Part shown: one piece after another, positions 55,712 to 63,579 of the stretch
Numbering within the stretch: the stretch's first letter is position 1
Layout: every line of letters starts with the position of its first letter
Source: an uncultured Bacteroidales bacterium
GTDB taxonomy: Bacteria; Bacteroidota; Bacteroidia; Bacteroidales; Paludibacteraceae
NCBI GenBank assembly: GCA_902766045.1
Contig: CACXCA010000025.1
Coordinates: forward strand, 62,001-126,000
Direction: 5' to 3'
DNA: 64,000 nt
Notes under the pieces: model-generated
Database searches by the model: none
What the model was told of the DNA's origin: nothing
What the model saw: the letters and a program-made list of their open reading frames with translations, nothing else
Program-made: the position numbers and the translations under genes

Positions 55712-56652
55712 ATGTTAGGACCGAACTGATATGTGCTGTCGGCTGTCTTTACTTCGAAAGAGTCTTGTCTCCAAGGAGTATTGGTAAGCTTGATAATGCT
55801 TTGCTCTTGCTGATTTGTTACGAGGATAAATTTGTTTTGGTTTATATCGTACTCTTTCAGCAGATTTAAATAATTAGGAATCTCTTCGATGGTGATCTTG
55901 GAATTGGAGGAAGATGTCTTAGATATTTCGATGTCATAGGCAAAATCGTTGATGAAATAGAGTACTTTTGCACCTGTCTCTTCTGCCTCTTCTTTTGCTT
56001 TTTTGTATTCTCTATTGAGCTCGTTATACTGTCCTTTGTCTCCTATGTATTGCAATTTGAACCTCTCCAGTCTATATGTTGCCTGGTTGCTTTCTGAAGG
56101 GTCGTTTTTGTAATTCTCGTAATATTCGAGACAGTCGCTTCCTTCAATTTCGCTTTTTTCAAGGTAATTGTAGAAGTATGGAGTGCCGAAAAACAATGCA
56201 TAAACAAGGGAGGCGATGGCAATAATGGTCGCATCGGAGGAGTAGTTTTGGTTGTCCGGTTTGTTGGTTAATAATATAATGCATGCGCATATGATAGTGG
56301 AGATTGCACCTATGAGAAGATTTATATTTCCTCCGGGCCAGTTCATTAATTTAAAAAGAATGCCTATTGTGAGTACGGATAGTGAAAGTCCGCAGCACAT
56401 TTCTTTTAGATTGGGTTTGTTTGTGCCCTCTTTTGTGTCACTGTTGTTTTGTTCCTTTATTGAGATGGGAATATTAAAAATGCGAATAACAAACAAATTT
56501 TTCTTTCCAATAGAAATGGCTGAGAAGAGTGTTGCTGCAGGTAACATAATCACGACGGAAATAATACCTTTCCCTGGTAGTGAAGTTATATGCAATAATG
56601 CTGCAAAGAACACCGCAATCATTGCTCCGATGATAATCTTTTTCTTATTCAT
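55708..56652 (-). CDS. Membrane protein with GldL-like FKxMxWPG motif (paralog 2)
   Basis: A 314-residue paralog of the protein at 46240-47181, with the same order of parts: basic start MNKKKIIIGAMIAVFFAALL, about five membrane helices, the motif LTIGILFKLMNWPGGNINLLIG, a charged helical region (EYENYKNDPSESNQATYRLERF...KKAKEEAEETGAKVLYFINDFAYD) and the end NKFILVTNQQ...PWRQDSFEVKTADSTYQFGPN. The upstream sequences of both paralogs also look alike just before the ATG. It is longer than paralog 1 between helices two and three. Its TAG stop lies in a palindromic repeat. Same inferred role as paralog 1; function unknown. Confidence 0.7.
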   Translation of the reverse strand: MNKKKIIIGAMIAVFFAALLHITSLPGKGIISVVIMLPAATLFSAISIGKKNLFVIRIFNIPISIKEQNNSDTKEGTNKPNLKEMCCGLSLSVLTIGILFKLMNWPGGNINLLIGAISTIICACIILLTNKPDNQNYSSDATIIAIASLVYALFFGTPYFYNYLEKSEIEGSDCLEYYENYKNDPSESNQATYRLERFKLQYIGDKGQYNELNREYKKAKEEAEETGAKVLYFINDFAYDIEISKTSSSNSKITIEEIPNYLNLLKEYDINQNKFILVTNQQEQSIIKLTNTPWRQDSFEVKTADSTYQFGPNM

Positions 56653-56715
56653 GATAATTTGTTTTTTGTATGTTCGTTAAAAATAAATTTATTTCGTGGG
56701 ATTCTGAATTCCGTG

Positions 56716-56743
56716 GTAGAGATGCACGGCCGTGCGTCTCTAC
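56716..56743. repeat. 28-bp palindromic repeat copy, 4 bp after a stop codon
   Basis: Arms GTAGAGATGCACGG / CCGTGCGTCTCTAC; one G-T pairing position where others have C-G. It lies just downstream of the small exported protein gene on the minus strand (stop at 56748-56750). Confidence 0.88.
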
Positions 56744-56747
56744 CATT

Positions 56748-57299
56748 TTATAATGTTATCCATTTGACATTGCCGCATTGGGCAATTAAAATCGTTGCTT
56801 CTTTCTTTGCATATTCATCAATAAAAGCCTTCTTTAGAGATTCCCATGTCTCTACTTCCGTGTCGCAATTTCCGTATAGACAATAGATGCTCTTGCTGTT
56901 GAAAATCATCACCATTGGCGAAGTCTTGGCTTGACCGTCCACCTTGTATTTCAAGCCTTCAATTCTTTCTTTGGAAAAGAATCTGTTTATAGCTTCAGTA
57001 CATTCTGATGTCTCGTTAAATTTGTAGGAACTTAAAAAATAGACCAACTGACGTTTCTCTCCTTTGATGTCTCGAAACAAAGACTTTGATTTGAGTCTGT
57101 AGAAGGAATGATTACTTGCCAATCCTTTTTCGTTTAGAAAATAGGGCATGAAATCGTCTGATGGAGATTCACTTGGACCACAGTAGTAGTCAACATCCAG
57201 TTTTCCTACAAACGATATAAATTCAGATTCTTCTGTGTTGATTTGTGCCGTTGCAGTCAATCCTTGTAGTAATATTAGTATTGTATAAATTATTCTCAT
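56748..57299 (-). CDS. Small exported protein of unknown function
   Basis: The 183-residue protein starts at 57299 (MRIIYTILILLQGLTATAQ, a signal peptide). The longer open frame back to 57461 runs through palindromic repeat copies and translates their motif, so it is not used. The mature part contains DYYCGPSESPSDDFMPYFLNEKGLASNHSFYRL, reminiscent of small Bacteroidota periplasmic proteins, and ends NCDTEVETWESLKKAFIDEYAKKEATILIAQCGNVKWITL. I do not recognise a family. It sits next to paralog 2 on the same strand, upstream of it by 95 bp, and may be its partner. Confidence 0.7.
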   Translation of the reverse strand: MRIIYTILILLQGLTATAQINTEESEFISFVGKLDVDYYCGPSESPSDDFMPYFLNEKGLASNHSFYRLKSKSLFRDIKGEKRQLVYFLSSYKFNETSECTEAINRFFSKERIEGLKYKVDGQAKTSPMVMIFNSKSIYCLYGNCDTEVETWESLKKAFIDEYAKKEATILIAQCGNVKWITL

Positions 57300-57327
57300 G
57301 ATTTTTGTCTTTAACCTAAATACCCCC

Positions 57328-57445
57328 GTAGAGACGCACGGCCGTGCGTCTCTGTGTAAAAAAACGTCATGCGTCTCTGTAAAGAAACGCCGTGCGTCTC
57401 TCTGTAAAAGAAACGCCGCACGTTCCCACATAAACGCCATGCATC
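57328..57445. repeat. Palindromic repeat copy followed by decayed tandem half-copies
   Basis: A nearly full copy (57328-57355) is followed by four degenerate half-units with the phrase CGYCRYGCRTCTC, spaced by roughly 25 bp to about 57445. The half-units have drifted (ATGCGTCTC, GTGCGTCTC, GCACGTTCC, ATGCATCTC). It lies 28 bp upstream of the small exported protein start and upstream of tRNA-Arg. Confidence 0.8.
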
Positions 57446-57507
57446 TCCACAAAAGTATCAAATTTCAGTTTTCTTGCAAATGGAGATGCAAAAAAAATAG
57501 CAAGTAT

Positions 57508-57538
57508 TTGATTAAAAGAAAAAAAGTGTTTATCTTTG
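57508..57538 (+). promoter_or_regulatory. Promoter of tRNA-Arg
   Basis: TTG at 57508-57510 and TATCTTTG at 57531-57538 are 20 bp apart, a full match to the Bacteroidota consensus. The tRNA begins 17 bp downstream. Confidence 0.75.
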
Positions 57539-57555
57539 CGCTCGCAAAAAAGGAT

Positions 57556-57632
57556 GGTCGGGTAGCTCAGCTGGATAGAGCAACAGCCTTCTAAGCTGTG
57601 GGTCGAGGGTTCGAATCCCTCCTCGATCACCA
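57556..57632 (+). tRNA. tRNA-Arg (anticodon UCU)
   Basis: Acceptor arms GGTCGGG / CTCGATC (two G-U pairs), anticodon arms ACAGC / GCTGT around loop CTTCTAA with TCT at 57590-57592, and T-arm GAGGG-TTCGAAT-CCCTC. CCA is encoded at 57630-57632. It decodes AGA (and AGG) arginine codons. Confidence 0.97.
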
Positions 57633-57668
57633 AGCGCTGAAATCAAAAACGGTTTCAGCGCTTTTTTA
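57632..57668 (+). terminator. Terminator after tRNA-Arg
   Basis: AAGCGCTGAAA / TTTCAGCGCTT with a 10-nt loop is followed by TTTT. Its first base is the last base of the encoded CCA. Confidence 0.9.
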
Positions 57669-57689
57669 GTTTTTTAAACGAATAGAATC

Positions 57690-58595
57690 ATGACTCCCGT
57701 ACAAAATAAATCATTGTTAGGCCATTTGGCAGGTTTTTGCTGTTATCTGATCTTCGGTTTTAATATTGTGGCATGTCGCGAGATATCCATTTCTAGTTTG
57801 GTCCCTCCGTTGTCACTATTTTGTTTCAGATCTTTAGGCGCAGCTATCCTGTTTTGGCTTGTTTCGATTGGGAAGCGAGAAAAAGTAGAGAGTAAGGACC
57901 TGATAAAAATCTTTGGAGCCTCTATGTTGGGATTGTTTTTGACACAGATGTCTTTTTTGGTGGCAATAAAGATGACGACACCGATGGATACGGCGGTGGT
58001 GGCATCACTGACGCCTATCTTTACAATGTTTGTTGCTGCCATATTCATTAAGGAACCGATTACTGTAAAAAAGGTTGCGGGCGTTGTTCTTAGCTTTTGC
58101 GGTGTGTTGTATCTGATCTATAACTCAGTGTTTGCATCCAACGGTGTTGCGTCCTCCTCGTTGCTGGGTATCTTTTTGATTGTATTGAATGCCTTGTTTT
58201 TCTCTTTATATTTAGGAATATTCAGGCCTGTCATTGTGAAGTACAGTGTGGTGACATTTATGAAATGGATGTTCACCTTTTCTGCGCTGATTGCTCTGCC
58301 ATTGGATTCGATAGAGTTGTTTTCCCTTTCCTATTCAGACTTTTCATGGAAGATCATATTGCTCGTGTCGGGCGTGGTGTTCTTTGCAACCTTTGTAGCT
58401 TATTTATTGGTTTCTTATGCCCAAAAGCAGTTACGTCCCACATTGGTAAGTATGTATTCGTATGTTCAGCCGATTGTGGCCTCTTGTCTGAGTATCTATT
58501 TGGGAATGGATGTTTTGACATGGAAAAAAGTGGTTGCCGCCCTTCTTGTGTTTGTGGGTGTGGCGATTGTTAATCGAAGCAAAAGTAGAGAGTGA
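57690..58595 (+). CDS. EamA-family (DMT superfamily) transporter
   Basis: This 301-residue inner membrane protein has ten hydrophobic segments and two EamA halves. Recognised by the N-terminal AGFCCYLIFGFNIVACREISIS, the segment MTTPMDTAVVASLTPIFTMFVAAIFIKEPITVKKVAGVVLSFCGVLYLIY, and the second half's AQKQLRPTLVSMYSYVQPIVASCLSIYLGMDVLTWKKVVAALLVFVGVAIV. Substrates of the family include metabolites and amino acids; none can be assigned here. Its stop codon lies inside a long hairpin. Confidence 0.9.
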   Translation: MTPVQNKSLLGHLAGFCCYLIFGFNIVACREISISSLVPPLSLFCFRSLGAAILFWLVSIGKREKVESKDLIKIFGASMLGLFLTQMSFLVAIKMTTPMDTAVVASLTPIFTMFVAAIFIKEPITVKKVAGVVLSFCGVLYLIYNSVFASNGVASSSLLGIFLIVLNALFFSLYLGIFRPVIVKYSVVTFMKWMFTFSALIALPLDSIELFSLSYSDFSWKIILLVSGVVFFATFVAYLLVSYAQKQLRPTLVSMYSYVQPIVASCLSIYLGMDVLTWKKVVAALLVFVGVAIVNRSKSRE

Positions 58596-58625
58596 AAAGG
58601 GGCGAACTCCTTTTCGACTCTCTAC
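58585..58625 (+). terminator. Long hairpin spanning the eamA stop codon
   Basis: Outer arms GTAGAGAG / CTCTCTAC and inner arms GAAAAGG / CCTTTTC close an 8-nt loop. The eamA TGA (58593-58595) is in the left arm. No T-run follows. The outer arm begins GTAGAGA as in the 28-bp palindromic repeat family, so it may be a relative. Confidence 0.55.
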
Positions 58626-58661
58626 CAACTAATGAGATGCAAAATGTATTGTTAGGATTTG

Positions 58662-60035
58662 TTATTCATTGTGGGGAGTAAATGTTCTGTCATCGTATTC
58701 AGCGATTTCTCTTAGTCTGCCGTAATGTTCGTTGTGTTGACTCATGTCAAGACCAATTTTCTCGCTTTCTTCAGATACTCTGATCGTGATCATCTTGTTA
58801 GTGATCCAGAATAGAGCGTATGACATAGCTGCAGTGTAGGCAAATACGATTGCAATGGCTATAAGGTGATTGATGAAGAATTGGAAATGAGTGACACCTT
58901 CTTCAGCCAATTCAGGTTCATATTTATAAACGAAGATACCTGTGAGTAATGTACCGACGATTCCACCTAATCCGTGAGTTGGGAATACATCCAAGGCATC
59001 GTCGATAGCGGTTTTCTTGTTCTTGATATAACATGCCATGTTACATATTATAGTTGTGATGAAGGCGATGACAATACTTTCGCTTGTGCTGACCCATCCA
59101 GCAGAAGGAGTGATGGCAACGAGTCCTACGACACTTCCGATAGAAGCACCCATAGCAGATGGTTTTCTGCCTCTAACACAGTCGAAGAATATCCAAGTGA
59201 TCATTGCAGTAGCAGCGGCAGTGTTGGTGTTCAAGAAGGCCTTTACAGCAACGCTGTCGGCAGAGAGGCTAGAACCGGCATTGAAACCGAACCATCCTAA
59301 CCATAATAAAACGGCACCTAGTACCACGTATGGTATATTGGCAGGGTCTGTTGTTTGATTACGTCTTTTCCCTAAATAAATGGCACCGATAAGTGCAGCG
59401 ATTCCAGAAGAGGCGTGAACAACAATACCGCCAGCGAAGTCTTTTACATGCATTTGGTTGAATAAACCATCTGGATGCCATGTACAGTGCGCTAGCGGAC
59501 AATATATAAAGATACAGAACAAAACCATGAATACAAGGTAACCGGAGAAATGAACACGTTCAGCAAATGAACCAGTAGTAAGAGAAGGGGTGATGATGGC
59601 AAATTTCATCTGGAAGAGAGCATATAGAGCTAGAGGAATGGTAAGGCCGAGTTCCTGCGAAAGCGTATCGGTGGATTGTCCTCCAACATTTTCCATAAAG
59701 AAATAGGTGGTTGGATTTCCGATGATTCCTAAGACATCCTCACCAAAGGAGAGACTGAATCCGCAAATAACCCATACAACACTGATGATACCCATTGCGA
59801 TGATACTTTGCAAAATGGTTGAAATGATGTTCTTCTTTCGCACCATTCCACCATAAAAGAAGGAGAGACCTGGGGTCATCATGAGAACAAAGATTGTCGC
59901 CGTTAACATCCAGGCAATGTCGGTCTTGCTAACGTTGTCGCTTAATGTCCATATTTCGGGCTGACTAGGAATAAACCATGCGATGAGTACTATGAGTACC
60001 ATGCATAACATAAAAATAATCCAACGTTTTTTCAT
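58662..60035 (-). CDS. amtB: Ammonium transporter
   Basis: The 457-residue Amt/Rh-family inner membrane channel for ammonium has eleven-helix layout. The start is placed at 60035 (MKKRWIIFMLCMVLIVLIAWFI); the in-frame start 63 bp upstream would only add an untypical hydrophobic leader. Family motifs are PGLSFFYGGMVRKKN, CPLAHCTWHPDG, the first pore His in VVHASSGIAALIGAIYLGKR, and the second in FPTHGLGGIVGTLLTGIF. An unusual short C-terminal tail ends HYGRLREIAEYDDRTFTPHNE. No glnK follows in the window, unlike the usual pairing, so regulation by PII would need a distant gene. Confidence 0.95.
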   Translation of the reverse strand: MKKRWIIFMLCMVLIVLIAWFIPSQPEIWTLSDNVSKTDIAWMLTATIFVLMMTPGLSFFYGGMVRKKNIISTILQSIIAMGIISVVWVICGFSLSFGEDVLGIIGNPTTYFFMENVGGQSTDTLSQELGLTIPLALYALFQMKFAIITPSLTTGSFAERVHFSGYLVFMVLFCIFIYCPLAHCTWHPDGLFNQMHVKDFAGGIVVHASSGIAALIGAIYLGKRRNQTTDPANIPYVVLGAVLLWLGWFGFNAGSSLSADSVAVKAFLNTNTAAATAMITWIFFDCVRGRKPSAMGASIGSVVGLVAITPSAGWVSTSESIVIAFITTIICNMACYIKNKKTAIDDALDVFPTHGLGGIVGTLLTGIFVYKYEPELAEEGVTHFQFFINHLIAIAIVFAYTAAMSYALFWITNKMITIRVSEESEKIGLDMSQHNEHYGRLREIAEYDDRTFTPHNE

Positions 60036-60069
60036 ATGTTTAATTTTTTGAATTGTTATTTTCGTGATG

Positions 60070-60098
60070 CAAATATAAACAAAAAGAAAGCAAAACAA
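60070..60098 (-). promoter_or_regulatory. Putative promoter of amtB
   Basis: On the minus strand, TTG (60098-60096) and TATATTTG (60077-60070) are 18 bp apart, with amtB starting 34 bp downstream. The whole 338-bp gap to metG holds this and the metG -7 element; I see no gene or riboswitch in it. Confidence 0.5.
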
Positions 60099-60320
60099 GT
60101 AAAATAATTACAAAAAGTTACATAAAACATAAAAATTCGTACAAAATACATTTAATAACATGGATAATGGTCACGTATTGTATGGGAAGATTCTGATGGA
60201 TTCTTCAAAAATGTATCGTGTGGAACAAGGCATGGTTATTTTGCAATTCATAAAACATATAGGAATATGGCATCAGGAAAATTTGTTTTTATATTATGTA
60301 AGAAATCATCCATAATTATG

Positions 60321-60328
60321 TAAATTTG
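60321..60328 (+). promoter_or_regulatory. Putative -7 element of metG
   Basis: TAAATTTG matches TAnnTTTG and lies 45 bp before the metG start; no clear -33 TTG. Confidence 0.45.
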
Positions 60329-60373
60329 CACTTTATTTGAAAAATATACAGATATCAAAATATTATAAGGTAG

Positions 60374-62434
60374 ATGGAGAAGAAATTTAAACGTACCACG
60401 GTGACATCTGCATTGCCCTACGCAAATGGTCCCGTTCATATTGGACATTTGGCTGGAGTTTATGTTCCAGCAGATATATACGTTCGTTATCTACGATTGA
60501 AGGGTGAAGATGTTGTGTTTATTGGTGGGTCTGACGAACATGGTGTTCCTGTGACTATTCGAGCAAAGAAAGAGGGGTGTACTCCGCAAGATGTTGTTGA
60601 CCGTTATCATAAGATAATAAAAGACTCTTTCGAGGAGTTCGGTATCTCTTTCGATGTCTATTCTCGAACTACATCTGAGACACATCATAAGTTGGCTTCT
60701 GATTTCTTCCGAAAACTATATGATAAAGGTGAGTTTATTGAGAAGACCAGCGAACAATATTATGACGAAGAGGCAAAGACTTTTTTGGCCGATCGTTATA
60801 TCGTGGGTGAATGTCCACGTTGTCATGCGCAGGGTGCGTATGGAGACCAATGTGAAAAGTGCGGAAGCGCATTGTCTCCAGAGGAATTAATAAATCCTAT
60901 CAGTAAGTTGTCGGGTGCAAAACCTGTTCTTCGTTCTACTAAGCACTGGTATCTGCCTTTGGATAAGCATGAGTCTTGGTTGAGAAAATGGATCTTGGAA
61001 GATCATAAGGAGTGGAGAACAAATGTATATGGTCAATGTAAGAGTTGGTTGGATACAGGCTTGCAACCTCGTGCAGTGAGTCGTGACTTGGATTGGGGTA
61101 TTCCAGTTCCAGTGGAAGGTGCAGAAGGTAAGGTTCTTTATGTGTGGTTCGATGCCCCTATCGGCTATATCAGTAACACGAAGGAGATGTGTGACAAAAA
61201 TCCTGAGAAATATGGTAACTGGGAGAAGTGGTGGAAAGATCCTGAAACTCGTTTGATTCATTTCATCGGAAAGGATAATATTGTGTTCCATTGCATCGTC
61301 TTCCCTGCTATGTTGAAAGCTGAGGGTAGTTATATATTGCCAGATAATGTGCCAAGTAATGAGTTCTTGAACCTCGAAGGTGACAAAATATCCACCTCTC
61401 GTAACTGGGCGGTTTGGTTGAATGAATATTTGGTTGATTTCCCTGGTAAGCAAGATACACTTCGTTATGTGTTGACGGCTAATGCGCCTGAGACAAAGGA
61501 TAATGACTTCACATGGAAGGATTTCCAGACTCGTAATAACAGTGAGTTGGTAGCTATCTATGGTAATTTTGTCAACCGTGCCTTGGTGCTTACACAGAAA
61601 TATTTTGACGGGAAAGTACCTGCCTTGTCACAATTGACAGATTATGATAACTCTGTGTTGAAGGAGTTTGCCGACGTGAAGGAAAAACTAGAGTCGTTGT
61701 TGGATAACTTCAAGTTCCGTGATGCCCAAAAAGAGGCCATGAACTTGGCTCGTATTGGTAACAAGTATTTGGCTGATACAGAACCTTGGAAATTGTCGAA
61801 GACTGACATGGAGCGTACAGCTTCTATCTTGCATGTGGCTCTGCAAATTGCTGCTAACCTAGCCATTGCTTTTGAACCATTCTTGCCATTCTCTTCTGAG
61901 AAGCTTCGTAAGATGTTGAATATGCAGTCGTTCGAATGGAGTCAGTTGGGAAGAATTGATTTGCTGAAGACTGGTGCTGAACTTGGAAAGGCGGAGTTGC
62001 TTTTCGAGAAGATTGAAGACGAGGCTATCGATGCTCAGATTCAACGTCTGGAGAACAATAAGAAGGAGAATGAAAAGAATAACTGGCAACCAGAGCCTAT
62101 CAACGGAGAGAGTACGATTGATGATTTCGCTAAGTTGGATATCCGCGTCGGAACAGTGTTGGAGTGCCAAAAGGTGAAGAAATCAGATAAACTACTTCAA
62201 TTCAAGATTGATGATGGATTGGGTGGAAGAACCATCCTTTCTGGTATAGCTAAATCATATCCTGATCCTGCTGAATTGGTGGGTAAACAGGTTTGCTTCG
62301 TGGCTAATTTCCCTACTCGTAAGATGATGGGATTGGAGAGCCAAGGCATGATTATGTCTGCTGTTAACAGTGATGGTAATTTAGTGGTGATTTCACCTTC
62401 TAAGCAGGTTGCAAATGGGTCGCAAGTAGGATAA
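60374..62434 (+). CDS. metG: Methionyl-tRNA synthetase with C-terminal tRNA-binding domain
   Basis: This 686-residue class I aminoacyl-tRNA synthetase charges tRNA-Met. HIGH motif is HIGH at 22-25 ([11 protein letters not shown]). The zinc-binding knuckle is [21 protein letters not shown] near 148-168. The KMSKS equivalent is KISTS near 337 ([14 protein letters not shown]). The anticodon-binding helical part (about 390-560) is followed by an EMAP/Trbp111-like domain (about 575-686: [35 protein letters not shown]...[18 protein letters not shown]). Length is normal for the dimeric bacterial type. tRNA-Met lies 14.5 kb upstream in the same window. Confidence 0.97.
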   Translation: MEKKFKRTTVTSALPYANGPVHIGHLAGVYVPADIYVRYLRLKGEDVVFIGGSDEHGVPVTIRAKKEGCTPQDVVDRYHKIIKDSFEEFGISFDVYSRTTSETHHKLASDFFRKLYDKGEFIEKTSEQYYDEEAKTFLADRYIVGECPRCHAQGAYGDQCEKCGSALSPEELINPISKLSGAKPVLRSTKHWYLPLDKHESWLRKWILEDHKEWRTNVYGQCKSWLDTGLQPRAVSRDLDWGIPVPVEGAEGKVLYVWFDAPIGYISNTKEMCDKNPEKYGNWEKWWKDPETRLIHFIGKDNIVFHCIVFPAMLKAEGSYILPDNVPSNEFLNLEGDKISTSRNWAVWLNEYLVDFPGKQDTLRYVLTANAPETKDNDFTWKDFQTRNNSELVAIYGNFVNRALVLTQKYFDGKVPALSQLTDYDNSVLKEFADVKEKLESLLDNFKFRDAQKEAMNLARIGNKYLADTEPWKLSKTDMERTASILHVALQIAANLAIAFEPFLPFSSEKLRKMLNMQSFEWSQLGRIDLLKTGAELGKAELLFEKIEDEAIDAQIQRLENNKKENEKNNWQPEPINGESTIDDFAKLDIRVGTVLECQKVKKSDKLLQFKIDDGLGGRTILSGIAKSYPDPAELVGKQVCFVANFPTRKMMGLESQGMIMSAVNSDGNLVVISPSKQVANGSQVG

Positions 62435-62459
62435 AACGATACTACTATACTCTAGATAA

Positions 62460-62500
62460 AAAAATAATCTTTTGTCATTGGACAAAAGATTATTTTTTTT
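62460..62500 (+). terminator. Terminator after metG
   Basis: AAAAATAATCTTTTGTC / GACAAAAGATTATTTTT, 17-bp stem with loop ATTG and T-run, 26 bp after the metG stop. Confidence 0.92.
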
Positions 62501-62546
62501 GTTTGGTCAGCCATATTATTGGCCTCGGAAACCAGAGGAAAAAAGA

Positions 62547-62675
62547 TTATTTTTTCCTTGAAGCAGTTGAAGTCATTGAGGTTTCATGTTCTGCACATTC
62601 ATTCCTCAAATAAGCAGGGATGTGATGTCCTGTTTTCTTTACTTTCTTCACCTTTTTTACATCTGAACCTTTCAT
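62547..62675 (-). CDS. Small basic protein, 42 residues, strong Shine-Dalgarno
   Basis: The sequence is MKGSDVKKVKKVKKTGHHIP then AYLRNECAEHETSMTSTASR and KK. The start at 62675 follows a TAGGAGGAC at 7-nt spacing, an unusually strong Shine-Dalgarno for this phylum; an in-frame ATG 66 bp further upstream lacks one. Lys-rich N-terminal half with one Cys and two His; no known family. It ends in a 21-nt hairpin (GGAAAAAA / TTTTTTCC, 62537-62557) that overlaps its last codons. Nearest genes are metG (convergent) and the DUF6873-like gene (same strand, 182 bp upstream). It may be a real, poorly annotated small protein. Confidence 0.65.
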   Translation of the reverse strand: MKGSDVKKVKKVKKTGHHIPAYLRNECAEHETSMTSTASRKK

Positions 62676-62833
62676 AACGAGTCCTCCTAAAAATAAAATT
62701 AAACAATTAATATTATTAATATGAGTCGTGTTCAGTAGCAAAATGCTGGACTGCTCGTTTAGAATATATCATAAAATATGCCAAACTGCCTTTTCTGTCA
62801 TTTTGTCCATGTTTTTGTGGGGACGGTGTGATT

Positions 62834-62861
62834 GTTGAGACGTACGGCCGTACGTCTCTAC
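62834..62861. repeat. 28-bp palindromic repeat copy with compensated arm changes
   Basis: Arms GTTGAGACGTACGG / CCGTACGTCTCTAC. Both arms carry the same C-to-T / G-to-A change (CGTACG instead of CGCACG), so pairing is kept: a sign that the stem is what matters. It supplies the TAG stop of the adjacent DUF6873-like gene. Confidence 0.88.
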
Positions 62862-63565
62862 GAACGCAGGAAAAAAATCCCTCCGCCATCATACAACGGT
62901 TCGTCGCTCAATGAAATGACCTCCAGCCCGACAGATTCGATGAATTGGCATAGCCCTCGTCCATCCTTATGCCGAAGTGGATTGCCTAAAAAGAAGATCT
63001 TGCCATCGCTTATACCACATGTGCCACCTAAGAACCCATTGCGATGGACTGCTATTCGAATCTCGTCTGGAGTGAATAGAAATGAGGCGAATTGTTCTCT
63101 TTGCAACACCTTATGTATGCCTGCGTCTGATGTGATGATGGCATGGTCGGATAGGGGAAGCATCGAACAGCGTGTATAGGATTGGGGTAGAGCGATGAAT
63201 CGTTTCTCTTGGTTGAGGCGTTGAATCAACGGGTCGGTGAACCCTTCTTTATGAAAGAATACATCGGTGGTGGATACACAGTTGTAGAAACAGGAGTCTG
63301 TCAAAAGTGCACCAATGACAGAATGTCCGATTTTATAGGATATGTTATTGCAATTGAGTAGGTTGAATAGTTCTTGTGGCGCATTAGGAGCCACAACTAA
63401 GTGTTGTTCATCTTGATATAGGAAGATATCAGGATGACAAGAGATGGATTCATACGTGATTCCAGTTGTTTCCAACAAGAATATGGTCTCAGCATACCGA
63501 CGTAGGTTTTGTGTGATGATAGGACTGCATCGCGCATCTATTATGGCAAGTTTGTGTTTGTCCAT
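62858..63565 (-). CDS. DUF6873/GME-fold-like protein of unknown function
   Basis: The 235-residue protein is cytoplasmic by sequence. The segments VVAPNAPQELFNLL, GALLTDSCFYNCVSTTDVFFH, AIITSDAGIHKVLQ, GFLGGTCGISDGKIFFLGN and LSDEPLYDGGGIFFL recall DUF6873 proteins, which I place near the guanidino-modifying enzyme (arginine deiminase-like) fold from their GG-containing motifs. The reaction is unknown. It lies 14 bp after the YitT-like gene on the same strand, so the two are co-transcribed. The stop codon is inside a palindromic repeat. Confidence 0.68.
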   Translation of the reverse strand: MDKHKLAIIDARCSPIITQNLRRYAETIFLLETTGITYESISCHPDIFLYQDEQHLVVAPNAPQELFNLLNCNNISYKIGHSVIGALLTDSCFYNCVSTTDVFFHKEGFTDPLIQRLNQEKRFIALPQSYTRCSMLPLSDHAIITSDAGIHKVLQREQFASFLFTPDEIRIAVHRNGFLGGTCGISDGKIFFLGNPLRHKDGRGLCQFIESVGLEVISLSDEPLYDGGGIFFLRS

Positions 63566-63579
63566 TGGTATAGCATTAA

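Noticed and set aside
47322-57445. Possible CRISPR array from the repeated 28-mers
   Set aside because: Copies are perfect or near palindromes, irregularly spaced by hundreds to thousands of bases, with genes in between and no cas genes.
57300-57461. Upstream extension of the small exported protein
   Set aside because: It translates palindromic repeat copies (RDARPCVSTGVF and similar); the signal peptide begins at the ATG at 57299.
60036-60373. Possible riboswitch or T-box before metG or amtB
   Set aside because: The gap is AT-rich and shows only promoter-like elements; no T-box motif, aptamer core or antiterminator was found.
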